From contig OZ247586.1 in assembly GCA_965233855.1 (NCBI GenBank), positions 186,001 to 250,000 of the forward strand: DNA of 64,000 nucleotides, given 5' to 3'. The position numbers were made by a program, and so were the translations under genes. Source of the stretch: Megaera_A sp965233855 (GTDB lineage Bacteria; Pseudomonadota; Alphaproteobacteria; Rickettsiales; Rickettsiaceae). Shown piece after piece: positions 1 to 9,522 of this stretch. Below the pieces are notes generated by a model. It was not told where the DNA came from. It saw only the letters and a list, made by a program, of their open reading frames with translations, and searched no databases. How positions within the stretch are numbered: the stretch's first letter is position 1; every line of letters begins with the position of its first letter.

Positions 1-46
1 TTAAGTCAATAGCGTAATAATAAAATTTATCGTAATTTTACAGGAT

Positions 47-808
47 TTAAGCGGATTCAGGAATTTCTGTATACCCATTGATAAATTGTTGCAAGCGTGG
101 ATTGCTTGCTTCATCTAATTCTTCTATTTTGCCATTCCATATAATTTGCCCTTCACAAAGGAATGCAACCTCTTTTGCAATTTTACGAGCACTTTGCATA
201 TCATGCGTAATAGTTATCGTTGTTGCTCCTAATTCATCTCGTACTTTTATTATTAGATCGTTAATTACATTAGACATAATTGGGTCTAAACCCGTTGTTG
301 GCTCATCAAAAAATATAACTTTAGGATCAGTCGCAACTGCGCGTGCTAGAGCTACTCTTTTTTGCATACCACCAGATAATTCAGGTGGATATAGATCTAA
401 AATACGCTCTTCAAGACCAACCGAACGTAGCTTTTTACATGCCAGATCACGAGCATCGCTTTTATTTAAGGATAATTTCTTTTGCGCAAAAAACGTGATG
501 TTATCTTGTATACTCAAGGAATCGAATAATGCCCCTGCTTGGAATAAATACCCACAACTTTCAAGCATTTTAAGACGCTCTTTGCTATTAAAGATAGTCG
601 ACTCTATTCCATCAAATAATATACTACCTGAATCGGGAGATAGTAATCCAATCATAGATTTTATCAAAACAGACTTTCCACTACCTGACCCACCTAAAAT
701 CACAAGAGAACTATCTTTTTTAACATCCATATTTATTCCTTGAAGCACATGATGCGATCCAAATGATTTATTTAATTCTCTTATTTTAAATTTTAGATTT
801 TCTTTCAT
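47..808 (-). CDS. mlaF: MlaF-type ABC transporter ATP-binding protein
   Basis: Cytoplasmic ATPase of the Mla phospholipid transport system that maintains outer-membrane lipid asymmetry. The 253-residue protein has a complete ABC core: Walker A GGSGSGKS near residue 40, signature LSGGMQKR near 147 and Walker B VIFFDEPTTGLDP. Its start overlaps the stop of the upstream permease by one base (TAATG), so the two are translationally coupled. The length is normal for MlaF. No mlaD or other Mla component lies in the 46 bases left of it, so the rest of the system is outside the window or elsewhere. Family assignment is firm; the exact lipid substrate is inferred from the family. Confidence 0.93.
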   Translation of the reverse strand: MKENLKFKIRELNKSFGSHHVLQGINMDVKKDSSLVILGGSGSGKSVLIKSMIGLLSPDSGSILFDGIESTIFNSKERLKMLESCGYLFQAGALFDSLSIQDNITFFAQKKLSLNKSDARDLACKKLRSVGLEERILDLYPPELSGGMQKRVALARAVATDPKVIFFDEPTTGLDPIMSNVINDLIIKVRDELGATTITITHDMQSARKIAKEVAFLCEGQIIWNGKIEELDEASNPRLQQFINGYTEIPESA

Positions 809-1581
809 TAGCTAAAGAATATTTCTGTTATTAAATAATTATTGATCAAAATCATGATAGATGAGCTAACTACTGCAGCTGTTGTTGCATTACCAACTCC
901 TTTGGCTCCTTTGTCAGAATAATAGCCATGATAACAACTCATAATAGAGATAATAAAACCAAAAACTGCAGCTTTAACTAGACCAGAAATAACATCAATT
1001 GATTCCAGATATTCTACAGTATTTATTATATAGCCGCTGCTATTAAATCCTAGTTTATGTGTACTTACCAAGTAGCCTCCCATAACACCAATAATATCAC
1101 CAATTAATACAAGTATAGGCAGAGTTATTACGGCAGCTAAAACGCGCGGGGCAACAAGATATTTTATAGAATCTGTTGAGAGAGCATACAATGCATCAAT
1201 CTGCTCAGTAACTCGCATTGTACCAATTTCAGCAGCGATTGAAGCACCAACACGGCCAGCAACCATAAGACCCGCCAATACTGGCCCGAGCTCTCTAGTA
1301 ATAGAAAGAACAACAACAGTAGCTATAGAGCTTTCTGCAGAAAAACGTGAAAAACCAGTGTAGCTTTGTAACGCAAGCACAGCTCCTGAGAAAAAAGCAG
1401 TCATAGCGACAACAGGTAATGAGTAATATCCAATGACAATAAACTGTCTTACTATAAGACCAAAATAATAAGGTCTTTTAGTAAAGCTCAGTAAAGTTTT
1501 TGCTACGAATATAGATAATTCGCCCAAGCTTTGCATTGAGCTGATAGTTCTGCTACCTATTTTTTGAATTGCTGAAAGCAT
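808..1581 (-). CDS. mlaE: MlaE-type ABC transporter permease
   Basis: Inner-membrane permease of the Mla system. It shows the MlaE features SITRELGPVLAGLMVAGRVG and AAEIGTMRVTEQIDAL and about five hydrophobic segments. The open frame extends upstream to a TTG at 1647, but that start would overlap alr by 32 bases. The ATG at 1581 gives MLSAIQKIGSRTIS, which matches the usual MlaE N-terminus and length (about 257 residues), and is preferred here. It is followed immediately by mlaF with a one-base overlap. Both genes run with alr and coaD on the minus strand as a compact cluster. Confidence 0.9.
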   Translation of the reverse strand: MLSAIQKIGSRTISSMQSLGELSIFVAKTLLSFTKRPYYFGLIVRQFIVIGYYSLPVVAMTAFFSGAVLALQSYTGFSRFSAESSIATVVVLSITRELGPVLAGLMVAGRVGASIAAEIGTMRVTEQIDALYALSTDSIKYLVAPRVLAAVITLPILVLIGDIIGVMGGYLVSTHKLGFNSSGYIINTVEYLESIDVISGLVKAAVFGFIISIMSCYHGYYSDKGAKGVGNATTAAVVSSSIMILINNYLITEIFFS

Positions 1582-1615
1582 ATTTAAATTATATTCTTTA
1601 ATATATTTAATAAAA

Positions 1616-2710
1616 TCAACTATATATTCTTTCGTATCTTGAGCCAAGAGAAGTTAGAATTTCATAGCCATTGGTACCGCATAATTTAGCAATTCTATCA
1701 GCTGTAAAACCCCCCCCCAATACTTCAACATTTTGTCCCAAAAAGAGCAGATCAGCAGGTATTTTAGAAATATCAATAATGCTTAAATCCATTGAAACTC
1801 TGCCGATTATTGGCGCTTCATAACTTTCAATCATTACGCGACCTTTATTACTAAAACCTCTTAAAAAACCATCAGCATACCCAACTGGAATAGTGGCAAT
1901 TGAGCAACTTTTTTTATTGTTATTCGTATATGTTCCGTTATATCCAACCGACTCTCCAGCCTGCAAGGTAGAAAGTTGAATTATTGGAGCTCTCAAAGAA
2001 GCAACTGGTTTGATAACTGAATTTTTCATATAAGGTGTCGGATCAAGGCCATATATCGCTGCACCTGGACGAGTCAGATCAAAATGATAACCTGCTCCTA
2101 AAAATATCCCACTAGAGTTAGCTAAACTTTTCGCTGCTCCTTTAAATTTATTACTTAACTGATTAAATTTTTTCAGTTGGGTCTTATTTTGATTTGAATC
2201 GATATCCTCAGCAGAAGTTAAATGGCTAATTACACAAAGAATGTTAAGGTTACTAGCATGAGCCTCAATATCAAATGTATTAATTTCAGATTCTTGCATA
2301 CCTAACCTATGCATACCAGTATCAAGATGAACAAGACAAGGGAGCTTAATTTCCAAACTTTTTGCATATTCCTGCCATACTTCAATTTGCGCCATGTGAT
2401 TCAACACTGGAACTAGCCCATATTTTATGAATGTATCAACTTCATTATGAAACACCCCGTGAAATACATAAATATTTGTATCTCGACCAACAATAGATCT
2501 TAAAGCTATTCCTTCATCGCAATTGGCCACGAAAAAATGCTGACAGCCTGAGTTTTTTAAAATAGGAGCTATTTTATGAATACCAAGGCCATAGGCATCA
2601 GCCTTTACCGCAGCTCCAACATCAGAACTAGGACAAGCTTTTTTTAATTCATCATAATTATGCTGAACATTTTGTAAATTAATATTCAATGTTGGTTTTG
2701 AGCTTTGCAT
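1616..2710 (-). CDS. alr: Alanine racemase
   Basis: PLP-dependent interconversion of L- and D-alanine for peptidoglycan. The N-terminal lysine motif AAVKADAYGLG (near residue 33) carries the PLP-binding lysine, and the C-terminal region has VGYADGF and GRVSMDLSIID, typical of the family. The length of 364 residues is normal. It starts directly at the base after the coaD stop and is followed by mlaE. An intact alr indicates that this organism still makes D-Ala, hence some peptidoglycan. A run of nine C (G on the coding strand) near 1712 lies within the gene, but the frame is intact. Confidence 0.95.
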   Translation of the reverse strand: MQSSKPTLNINLQNVQHNYDELKKACPSSDVGAAVKADAYGLGIHKIAPILKNSGCQHFFVANCDEGIALRSIVGRDTNIYVFHGVFHNEVDTFIKYGLVPVLNHMAQIEVWQEYAKSLEIKLPCLVHLDTGMHRLGMQESEINTFDIEAHASNLNILCVISHLTSAEDIDSNQNKTQLKKFNQLSNKFKGAAKSLANSSGIFLGAGYHFDLTRPGAAIYGLDPTPYMKNSVIKPVASLRAPIIQLSTLQAGESVGYNGTYTNNNKKSCSIATIPVGYADGFLRGFSNKGRVMIESYEAPIIGRVSMDLSIIDISKIPADLLFLGQNVEVLGGGFTADRIAKLCGTNGYEILTSLGSRYERIYS

Positions 2711-3214
2711 TTATTTTTTCCCTTCGAAATATTCTATTAATTTTTGTTTTATTTCAGGAATAACAAAAGCAGATATATCACCACCCATACTCACTATTTC
2801 TTTAACAAGTCTCGAAGATATAAATTGGTTTTTTTCAGAGGCTGGAAGAAAAATTGTTTCGATGGTTTCATCAAGTCTTGAATTCATGCAAGCCATTTGG
2901 AATTCATATTCAAAATCTGATACGGCTCTTAAACCTCTTACTATAAATTTTGCATTAACTTTACTAGCAAACTTTGTAAGCAAACCGTTGAATTTCATGA
3001 CCTGTACATTTGTTGCAATATCATATTTATCAAGATATATGCGCGCCATCTTACAGCGTTCATCAATAGAAAACATTGGATTTTTACCAGCATTTTCGGA
3101 GATAGCAAGAATTAACGTATCAGTAATCTTGCTGGCTCTTGCAATAATATCTGCATGCCCGTTTGTAATAGGGTCAAAAGTTCCAGGATATATTCCGATT
3201 ATTTTGTTTGTCAT
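2711..3214 (-). CDS. coaD: Phosphopantetheine adenylyltransferase
   Basis: Penultimate step of coenzyme A synthesis: 4'-phosphopantetheine plus ATP gives dephospho-CoA. The nucleotidyltransferase fold is shown by GIYPGTFDPITNGH (HxGH-type T/H motif) at the N-terminus and by FISSRLVKEI (ISSTxVRE equivalent) near residue 132. Size (167 residues) is normal. It is the first gene of the minus-strand run coaD-alr-mlaE-mlaF, with no gap to alr. Confidence 0.96.
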   Translation of the reverse strand: MTNKIIGIYPGTFDPITNGHADIIARASKITDTLILAISENAGKNPMFSIDERCKMARIYLDKYDIATNVQVMKFNGLLTKFASKVNAKFIVRGLRAVSDFEYEFQMACMNSRLDETIETIFLPASEKNQFISSRLVKEIVSMGGDISAFVIPEIKQKLIEYFEGKK

Positions 3215-3330
3215 ATATAGAGCCTACAAATAATGTATTTAGGTTTTTATTCTTAATAATATCTTAAGCACACAACAATAGTGAAACACCTTATTCTTTT
3301 TATACTATAGAACACCACGTGCGTAAATTG

Positions 3331-3353
3331 TTAACTAGATATTTTCTAGTTAA
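3331..3353. repeat. 9-bp inverted repeat upstream of flhA
   Basis: TTAACTAGA and TCTAGTTAA are separated by five bases in the 281-bp divergent gap between coaD (minus) and flhA (plus). It lacks a T-tail, so it could be an operator-like palindrome rather than a terminator. Nothing else recognisable lies in this gap. Confidence 0.35.
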
Positions 3354-3495
3354 TTGACTCATAGGGTGATTTAATATTTAATCTAAAAAGTCACGCATAG
3401 GTGGATAATAAAAAGATTGATTGCAAAATCATGAATTTTTTTTTAAAATGGGTGCCGCATACAAAATGTAAGTACGCATACAAATTAAGGCTTAA

Positions 3496-5607
3496 ATGTT
3501 TGATATATTAAAGAAAGTAACTAATCATGGTGATATAGCGCTTGCTTGCTCCGTTGTGGGCATTTTGATGGTGCTATTATTTCCAATTCCAACAAGCTTG
3601 CTTGATTTTTTACTAGCATTTTCTATTGGGTCAGCCTTTGTCATTTTGATGACCACTTTATTTATCTTAAAACCTCTTGATCTAAGTGTTTTTCCAACGA
3701 TTTTACTTGTAACGACGCTACTAAGATTATCTCTTAACATAGCATCAACTAGATTGATTCTATCTCAAGGGCATAATGGTTCTGATGCTGCGGGCGACGT
3801 GATTGAAGCCTTTGGCGGTTTTGTTATGCAAGGTAATGTCGTAATTGGTATGATAGTCTTCCTTATCCTTACATTGATTAATTTTATCGTTATTACCAAA
3901 GGTTCTGGTCGTATTGCAGAAGTTGCAGCAAGGTTTAGTCTTGATGCTATGCCAGGAAAGCAGATGGCAATTGATGCCGATTTGGCAGCTGGCTTAGTTG
4001 ATGAGAAAACGGCAAAAACAAGACGTAAAGAACTTGAAGATGAAAGTACATTCTTTGGTGCTATGGATGGTGCTAATAAATTTGTTCGTGGTGATGCAAT
4101 TGCTGGATTGGTAATCACTTTTATTAATTTGATTGGAGGCATGGTTGTTGGAATATTGCAAAAAGGATTAACTTTTGATGTAGCTGTTCAGACTTATACA
4201 ATGCTTACAATTGGCGATGGTTTAGTTTCTCAGATACCTTCTTTGATTATTTCAATGGCAGCAGGTTTACTTGTAACGAAAGCTGGTACATCAGGCGCCA
4301 CTGATAAATTAATTTTTGGTCAGCTTAGCAAATATCCACAAGCACTAATGATGACTTCAATAGTAACAGGTATGATGGCGTTTTTGCCTGGATTACCATT
4401 TATCCCATTTGCAATTATTTCCGGCGTGGTCGGCGGCACTGCATATGGAATCTATAACATGAACGGTGAAGCAGGTTTAGCAGCTGAATACAGCCAGGCC
4501 GGAGGAACCTCTCCTTCTTCTAAAGGCTCTGCTAATGCAATGAACTCTGAAGAGTCAGGAAGCGAAGAATCCGAAAAAATATCAGATGTATTGCAGATTG
4601 ATTTAATTAGACTAGAAATTGGTTATGGATTAATGTCAATTGTTACTAATAATAACGGGCATAATTTAACTGAACAAATTAAAGGTCTTCGTAAACAAAT
4701 CGTGCAGGAATATGGTTTTGTTATGCCTGCCGTGCGTATTCAAGATAATATTCAACTTGATACAGATACATATGTTATTAAAATAAAAGAGCTTGAAGCT
4801 GGACGTGGTGTGGTTCGCCCAGGGAAGCTTATGATTATGGATCCTCAAAATACGGAAGTAGATATTACTGGCGAAAGCACGAAAGAGCCAGCATTTGGAT
4901 TACCAGCAAAGTGGGTTGATGAGAGTTATAAGGAAGAAGCTTTATTTAATAATTGTACAGTTGTTGACCCATCTACCGTAATTACTACGCATTTAACAGA
5001 GCAGATTAAAGAAAATATAACAGACCTTCTATCCTATAGTGAAACGCAAAAATTACTTGATAAGCTTGCGGACGAGCATAAGCAGTTGGTTAAAGACGTT
5101 ATTCCAGATATTGTTTCAATTGCTACGCTTCAGAAAGTATTACAGAATTTGCTGTCTGAAATGATTTCAATTAGGGATTTGCCTAATATTTTAGAATCTC
5201 TAGCGGATGCAGCGAGAGCAAACAAGAATTTAATGGCTATGACTGAGGCTGTTAGAGTTCAGCTATCTCGTCAAATATGTCATCATAATACTAATCGCGA
5301 TGGTTTTATTCCAATTGTAGCGCTCTCACCCGAATGGGAAAGAACATTCATTGAAAGCTTAGTTGATGATGGTAGTGGCGATAAGCAATTATCCATGCCT
5401 CCATCTAAATTGCAGGAATTCGTAACAAGCGTTAAAAAAGCATTTGATGCACAAGCAATTAAGGGGCATATCCCTGTATTGCTAACTAGTGCGTATACAA
5501 GACCTTATGTGCGTTCAGTGATTGAAAGATTCAGACCAGCTACTGTTGTAATGTCTCAGAATGAAATTCATTATAAAGCAAAAATACGCACTCTAGACTC
5601 AATCTAA
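3496..5607 (+). CDS. flhA: Flagellar type III export protein FlhA
   Basis: Membrane component of the flagellar export gate. The 703-residue protein has about eight hydrophobic segments in residues 15-310, the FHIPEP signature region (RFSLDAMPGKQMAIDADL then RRKELEDESTFFGAMDG, about 155-195) and a large cytoplasmic domain from about 360 to the end. The length is normal and the frame intact. A linker rich in Ser/Glu (about 335-360) follows the membrane domain. It stands alone: no other flagellar gene is in the window. A virulence-type homologue (SctV) is less likely given the sequence around the FHIPEP motif. Confidence 0.95.
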   Translation: MFDILKKVTNHGDIALACSVVGILMVLLFPIPTSLLDFLLAFSIGSAFVILMTTLFILKPLDLSVFPTILLVTTLLRLSLNIASTRLILSQGHNGSDAAGDVIEAFGGFVMQGNVVIGMIVFLILTLINFIVITKGSGRIAEVAARFSLDAMPGKQMAIDADLAAGLVDEKTAKTRRKELEDESTFFGAMDGANKFVRGDAIAGLVITFINLIGGMVVGILQKGLTFDVAVQTYTMLTIGDGLVSQIPSLIISMAAGLLVTKAGTSGATDKLIFGQLSKYPQALMMTSIVTGMMAFLPGLPFIPFAIISGVVGGTAYGIYNMNGEAGLAAEYSQAGGTSPSSKGSANAMNSEESGSEESEKISDVLQIDLIRLEIGYGLMSIVTNNNGHNLTEQIKGLRKQIVQEYGFVMPAVRIQDNIQLDTDTYVIKIKELEAGRGVVRPGKLMIMDPQNTEVDITGESTKEPAFGLPAKWVDESYKEEALFNNCTVVDPSTVITTHLTEQIKENITDLLSYSETQKLLDKLADEHKQLVKDVIPDIVSIATLQKVLQNLLSEMISIRDLPNILESLADAARANKNLMAMTEAVRVQLSRQICHHNTNRDGFIPIVALSPEWERTFIESLVDDGSGDKQLSMPPSKLQEFVTSVKKAFDAQAIKGHIPVLLTSAYTRPYVRSVIERFRPATVVMSQNEIHYKAKIRTLDSI

Positions 5608-5666
5608 TATTCAATTTTGTGTTTTTATAATATTTATGATTATAGTTAATTACACCTCATATTATT

Positions 5667-6944
5667 TTATTGAGGGATATCTTGAACTAGTCCAAGACAT
5701 GAATCATGATTATTACCAGCATCCTGATCCAGTATAAATAAGAAATCATGCAACTGATCTTTAAAAGACGCAGGAACAAGTGGATTATTAAAAATTTCAG
5801 CTTGTTTTTTACATAATTTATCTTTGTAACCTAGCTGTACAGCACAGCTTACCTTATGTATTTCTAATGCTAGGTTAAAATCAACTGCATAATTCATTGA
5901 ATTATCTACAAGTTTATAAAAACCATCAGTCCATAATAATGTAGCTATAGATTTTCTTATTACACTATGAACAGCTGAGTCATTAACAATATTTTTATAA
6001 AATAAAGCTTCCTCTTCATCATGATATCTAATTTTTGCACCACATGAAATTAAAAATTTTACTATTTGATGATAACCATTAGTTACAGCTAATTTCAAAA
6101 TAGTTACATCATTTACATCTACAACATTTACTCTCAGTTCACCACTAATAGTAAGTATTTTAACTGTATCTGTATATCCTCTAGATACAGATACAAATAA
6201 AGAACTATATTTTTCTAATTCAGAAACTTTGCTACTTTTTACTAACAAATCAATAATAGGATAATGCTTTCTAACTACTGCTAAAATCAAAGCATCCTCA
6301 GTATCAATATCCCCTTGTAACAAACACTCTACAACCTCTTTCTGTCTATGTGAAATCGCCAGTTTTAACAAGTAATTCTTGTTAGGTTCGGAGTTAAAAG
6401 GCACTCCTTCTTTTTGAATAATTCTTGCACTAACAACAGAAGTCTTTGGTGAAAAATCTAACGATTTTCTATCGTTATTTAATTCATGATTTGCGATTTG
6501 AACCATTTTTTGAATATCTCGATCGCAATATAATATTTTAGAAAGGTAATCATAGTTTAGTGCTGTTACTGTAACCTCATGTTCACATAGCTCAAGCTCA
6601 AGCATCCTTACAAGCATTATTACAGGTAAAAATTCTCTACAATCTCTGTATCCATACATTAAAACGTAACCAGCACAATGTAGGAACGCCGCATGACTAT
6701 AAGCTACTTTAACTAGCGATAACACACCTAAAATAAACTTTAAAGAATCACCCAAAGCATTTGAGTCAACTATATATGAACCAGAAGTCAATATCCTTAT
6801 ATTCTCTTGCAGATATCGATCATCACGACAATTTATCCACGTATCTATTGTTTTTACTAACTCTTGTATTATATTATTAGAAAATAATTTTTTATAAATA
6901 ATAGGAATTATATTTCGTTCTTGACACTCATTACCAAGCAACAT
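5667..6944 (-). CDS. Ankyrin-repeat-like protein
   Basis: A 425-residue protein whose central part (about 170-310) contains ankyrin-like units such as NKNYLLKLAISHRQKEVVECLLQ, EDALILAVVRKHYPIIDLLV and VTILKLAVTNGYHQIVKFLI with a following SCGAKI. There is no signal peptide. The flanking regions are not recognised. In intracellular bacteria such proteins are often secreted effectors, but no secretion signal is visible here, so that role is only an inference. The gene starts just 40 bases from the IS-A1 insertion, which may have replaced its promoter. Confidence 0.7.
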   Translation of the reverse strand: MLLGNECQERNIIPIIYKKLFSNNIIQELVKTIDTWINCRDDRYLQENIRILTSGSYIVDSNALGDSLKFILGVLSLVKVAYSHAAFLHCAGYVLMYGYRDCREFLPVIMLVRMLELELCEHEVTVTALNYDYLSKILYCDRDIQKMVQIANHELNNDRKSLDFSPKTSVVSARIIQKEGVPFNSEPNKNYLLKLAISHRQKEVVECLLQGDIDTEDALILAVVRKHYPIIDLLVKSSKVSELEKYSSLFVSVSRGYTDTVKILTISGELRVNVVDVNDVTILKLAVTNGYHQIVKFLISCGAKIRYHDEEEALFYKNIVNDSAVHSVIRKSIATLLWTDGFYKLVDNSMNYAVDFNLALEIHKVSCAVQLGYKDKLCKKQAEIFNNPLVPASFKDQLHDFLFILDQDAGNNHDSCLGLVQDIPQ

Positions 6945-6983
6945 TTTATTTTCTTTACTGTATTCAATAGCATCAGATTCATG

Positions 6984-8660
6984 CAGCGATTCGAAATATG
7001 AGCTAGAACCGTTGCATCATAACGCATTGAAAAAACGTATTTCGTAGAGCAAAAAGAAAAAAATAGTAAAATGCATATAAATCTTTAGAATAATACCAGT
7101 ATATTTAATAAAGATTGGTACAGTCGTATTCATTCTAAAAAACACCTAAGTGTAAGTGCATTGTTAGAGTCAATTTCTAACAAATTTGGATTAATTTCAG
7201 ACAATAGAGCGCCAAACAGTACTCATAAGATAAAGGATGTGATGCTATCAGGTCTTGCTTGCATGTATTTTCAATCCCAATCGTTATTATAATTTCAACG
7301 CAAAATGCAGAATCATCACCAAAAAAATAACCTCAAAAGCATGTTTAATGTTAATGATCTTCCTACAGACAATGGAATGCGTAATATTATAGATTCTGTA
7401 AATCCAGAAGTAGCATTTAGACCAATATTTAAAGAATTATTTAATAAATTACAAAGAGGCAAACACCTTGAACAATATCAAACATTACCAGGGAAGTATT
7501 TATTGAATGTAGATGGTACGCAATATTTTAGCTCTAAGGAAATTAGTTGTAAAAAATGCTTAACACGTGGTACTGTCAAAAACTCATATCACTGCCATCA
7601 AGCATTACAAGCGGCAATTGTTAAAGACGGCTTACGTCAGGTCATACCAGTGATGCCAGAAGATATTTGCATACAAGATGGAGCAAAAAAAGAAGATAGT
7701 GAAGTAAATGCTTTTTATAGATTTATAGATAAGTTTAGAAAGGATCACGATAAGTTAGGCATTATTATCAATGCCGATGGATTATATGCAACAACACCAG
7801 TAATTGAGAAGATACATTCCCATAATGCAAACTACATTTTTCGTGCAAAACCCAAACAACATAAGACATTGATGAATAATCTAACCTCTATAGATAAATC
7901 TAAAGTTTATACCACTAGCCGAAGAAATAATGAACTTGTCATAGAGTGGGTTAATGATATTGAACTCTTTAGTGGCACCAAACAAAGAACAAATTATATA
8001 GCTGCATGGGAGCTAGTTCCTCAGAAAAACGGCACAAAAAAAGTGCAGTATTTTGGCAAATGGATAACTGACTTAGAAATCACAAATAAGAATGCAAAAA
8101 TTATTTTAGATGCTGCAAGAGCACGTTGGAAAATAGAAAATGAGTGCTTCAATAGTTTAAAAAATCATGGATATAACATTGAACATAATTATGGTCACGG
8201 TAAAAACAATTCATGTTATAACTTCTATAACTTTACATTATTATCATTTTTGATGCATCAAATTCATCAATTAACCGATAGTTTATTCCAAAAACTCAGA
8301 TTAAAATATAGCCGTTTAGCTTCATTATGGCATCAAGTCGGAGCGTTTGTTAATAGACTGTATTTTACCAACTTAGAAGCGTTATGGGAATTTTTGATTG
8401 GAGAAATGGATTATGAACCACCACCAACTTAAGGTGTTGTTTGATTGATTACTAACTGTATTTATCAATAGACTTGCTATTGATAACCGTTGTGGTGTAT
8501 CATTTTTGTGAAAATGTTATTTTGTGATGTTTTCTACTAGCAAATCTGGTAATTATCACCATCTTTTTGATAAAAATAAAGCAAATATAATCTGATAATT
8601 TGCTACAAAGCCGATAATATTTTTTATAACACTGATTTTATTCCATATTTCGAATCGCTG
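6984..8660 (+). mobile_element. IS-A copy 1 (complete, 1677 bp)
   Basis: Bounded by terminal inverted repeats CAGCGATTCGAAATATG (left) and its complement (right, ending ...CGAATCGCTG at 8660). The same 1677-bp element recurs at 33047-34723 and, interrupted, at 50136-53079. No direct target duplication is visible in the flanks (left ...TTCATG, right CAACAG). The single transposase frame carries a nonsense codon, so this copy is probably not autonomous. The left flank is the promoter side of the ankyrin gene; the right flank cuts the end of a small hypothetical gene. Confidence 0.92.
7128..8432 (+). pseudogene. IS-A transposase with early nonsense codon
   Basis: DDE-type transposase with conserved blocks NVDGTQYFSS, IINADGLYATTPVI and ARARWKIENECFNSLKNHGY. 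The frame that aligns with the intact copy begins near 7128 (ATT in the position of ATG in the related IS-D transposase). A TAA at 7290-7292 replaces the GAA found in IS-A3 (TTATTAGAA). The remaining 375 residues from 7305 stay open and retain all catalytic blocks, but lack the N-terminal DNA-binding region. Precise IS family (IS4-superfamily or unclassified) not determined. Confidence 0.85.
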
Positions 8661-8931
8661 CAACAGATCCCTCAATTGCTACTTGAATATTTTTTTTATT
8701 TAGTAGTAAAATTTCATCTACATCCTCAGCTAACTTATCCATAGTCTCCGGGTCATAATTTTTAACATTATGATTTAATTGCTCTAGAGTAAAAAGTATA
8801 TCCGCAATATCGTTTGCTAATTTGTTAAAAATATGATCAACTAAGTAGCTTAACATATCGTTACATTGCTCTGTCTCAAGTTCATAAACTTTATTCTGCG
8901 CCGCGCTTTCTTTTGAATTTAAATTTTTCAT
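8638..8931 (-). CDS. Small acidic hypothetical protein, 3' end replaced by IS-A1
   Basis: About 97 residues, helical and acidic (QCNDMLSYLVDHIFNKLAND...DPETMDKLAEDVDEILLLNKK). The last seven codons and the stop (reading IRNME at the end) come from the terminal repeat of IS-A1. The native 3' end is therefore lost or lies elsewhere; joined directly to the sequence left of the IS, the frame meets a TGA within two codons. No recognised domain. The start ATG at 8931 has only a weak upstream purine tract. Confidence 0.5.
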   Translation of the reverse strand: MKNLNSKESAAQNKVYELETEQCNDMLSYLVDHIFNKLANDIADILFTLEQLNHNVKNYDPETMDKLAEDVDEILLLNKKNIQVAIEGSVAAIRNME

Positions 8932-9150
8932 AATTTTTTATTATCAATTTAATAACTGTTATTATAATGAGGTTTAATAGCCTAATATGTCAAGGTATAT
9001 ACGCAAAACGGTCAATAATGAAGTAATATTCAGTCAAAACTTGTTTTTTTGCACTAGCCTTGCAATGCAGAGTTACTTTTTGAATATAATAATATTGAGT
9101 AAAATTGGATATTAAAGTAGCATCCATCATTGGAATTTTTTGGTAAATTT

Positions 9151-9442
9151 ATGGATTTATCCAAACATGTGTTGAGTAAAAAAAAGAACCCTACTCGGCA
9201 AAAGGTTAAGAACATTACGTCATGAGTCTGGCTTGACTCGTGAAGAAATTACGAAAAAATACGACTTCTCTGCAAGATCTATTAGAACATGGGAGGTAGG
9301 AGAACGAGATATTAAAGCAATTGTTCTTATTGAGTATCTTAAAGTTTTTGAATTAAACGGAATTAAAATTTCATTGGACGCTCTTTTTAATTTTGAGGAA
9401 GAACTTGTTACAGTTGCAAAAAAAACTATTATCATCAAATAA
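9151..9442 (+). pseudogene. XRE-like HTH regulator, frameshifted at an A8 run
   Basis: The C-terminal part reads as a helix-turn-helix domain: LRTLRHESGLTREEITKKY, then SARSIRTWEVGERDIKA. No ATG, GTG or TTG precedes the first helix in that frame. An ATG at 9151 opens MDLSKHVLSKKK in another frame, and the two join perfectly if one A is removed from the run of eight A at 9178-9185, giving 96 residues. Likely a small DNA-binding regulator related to Cro/CI proteins. It is either dead, corrected by transcriptional slippage, or a consensus error. It lies 80 bases upstream of a sensor-like membrane protein on the same strand. Confidence 0.65.
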
Positions 9443-9522
9443 AGAAACAATGCAAATAGACTCTATACGTGGTAATAGAATCAAATAACCTTAATTTATG
9501 GTGATTCAAAACAATTGTTAGT

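Noticed and set aside
78..743. 221-residue plus-strand ORF opposite mlaF
   Set aside because: Antisense shadow of a well-recognised ABC ATPase; no domain and no ribosome site.
1582..1647. Longer MlaE from TTG 1647
   Set aside because: Overlaps alr by 32 bases and adds residues not typical of the family.
8661..8931. Idea that the sequence left of IS-A1 (6945-6983) continues the 8638 gene
   Set aside because: Direct joining gives a TGA after one shared codon and no target duplication was found, so continuity cannot be supported.
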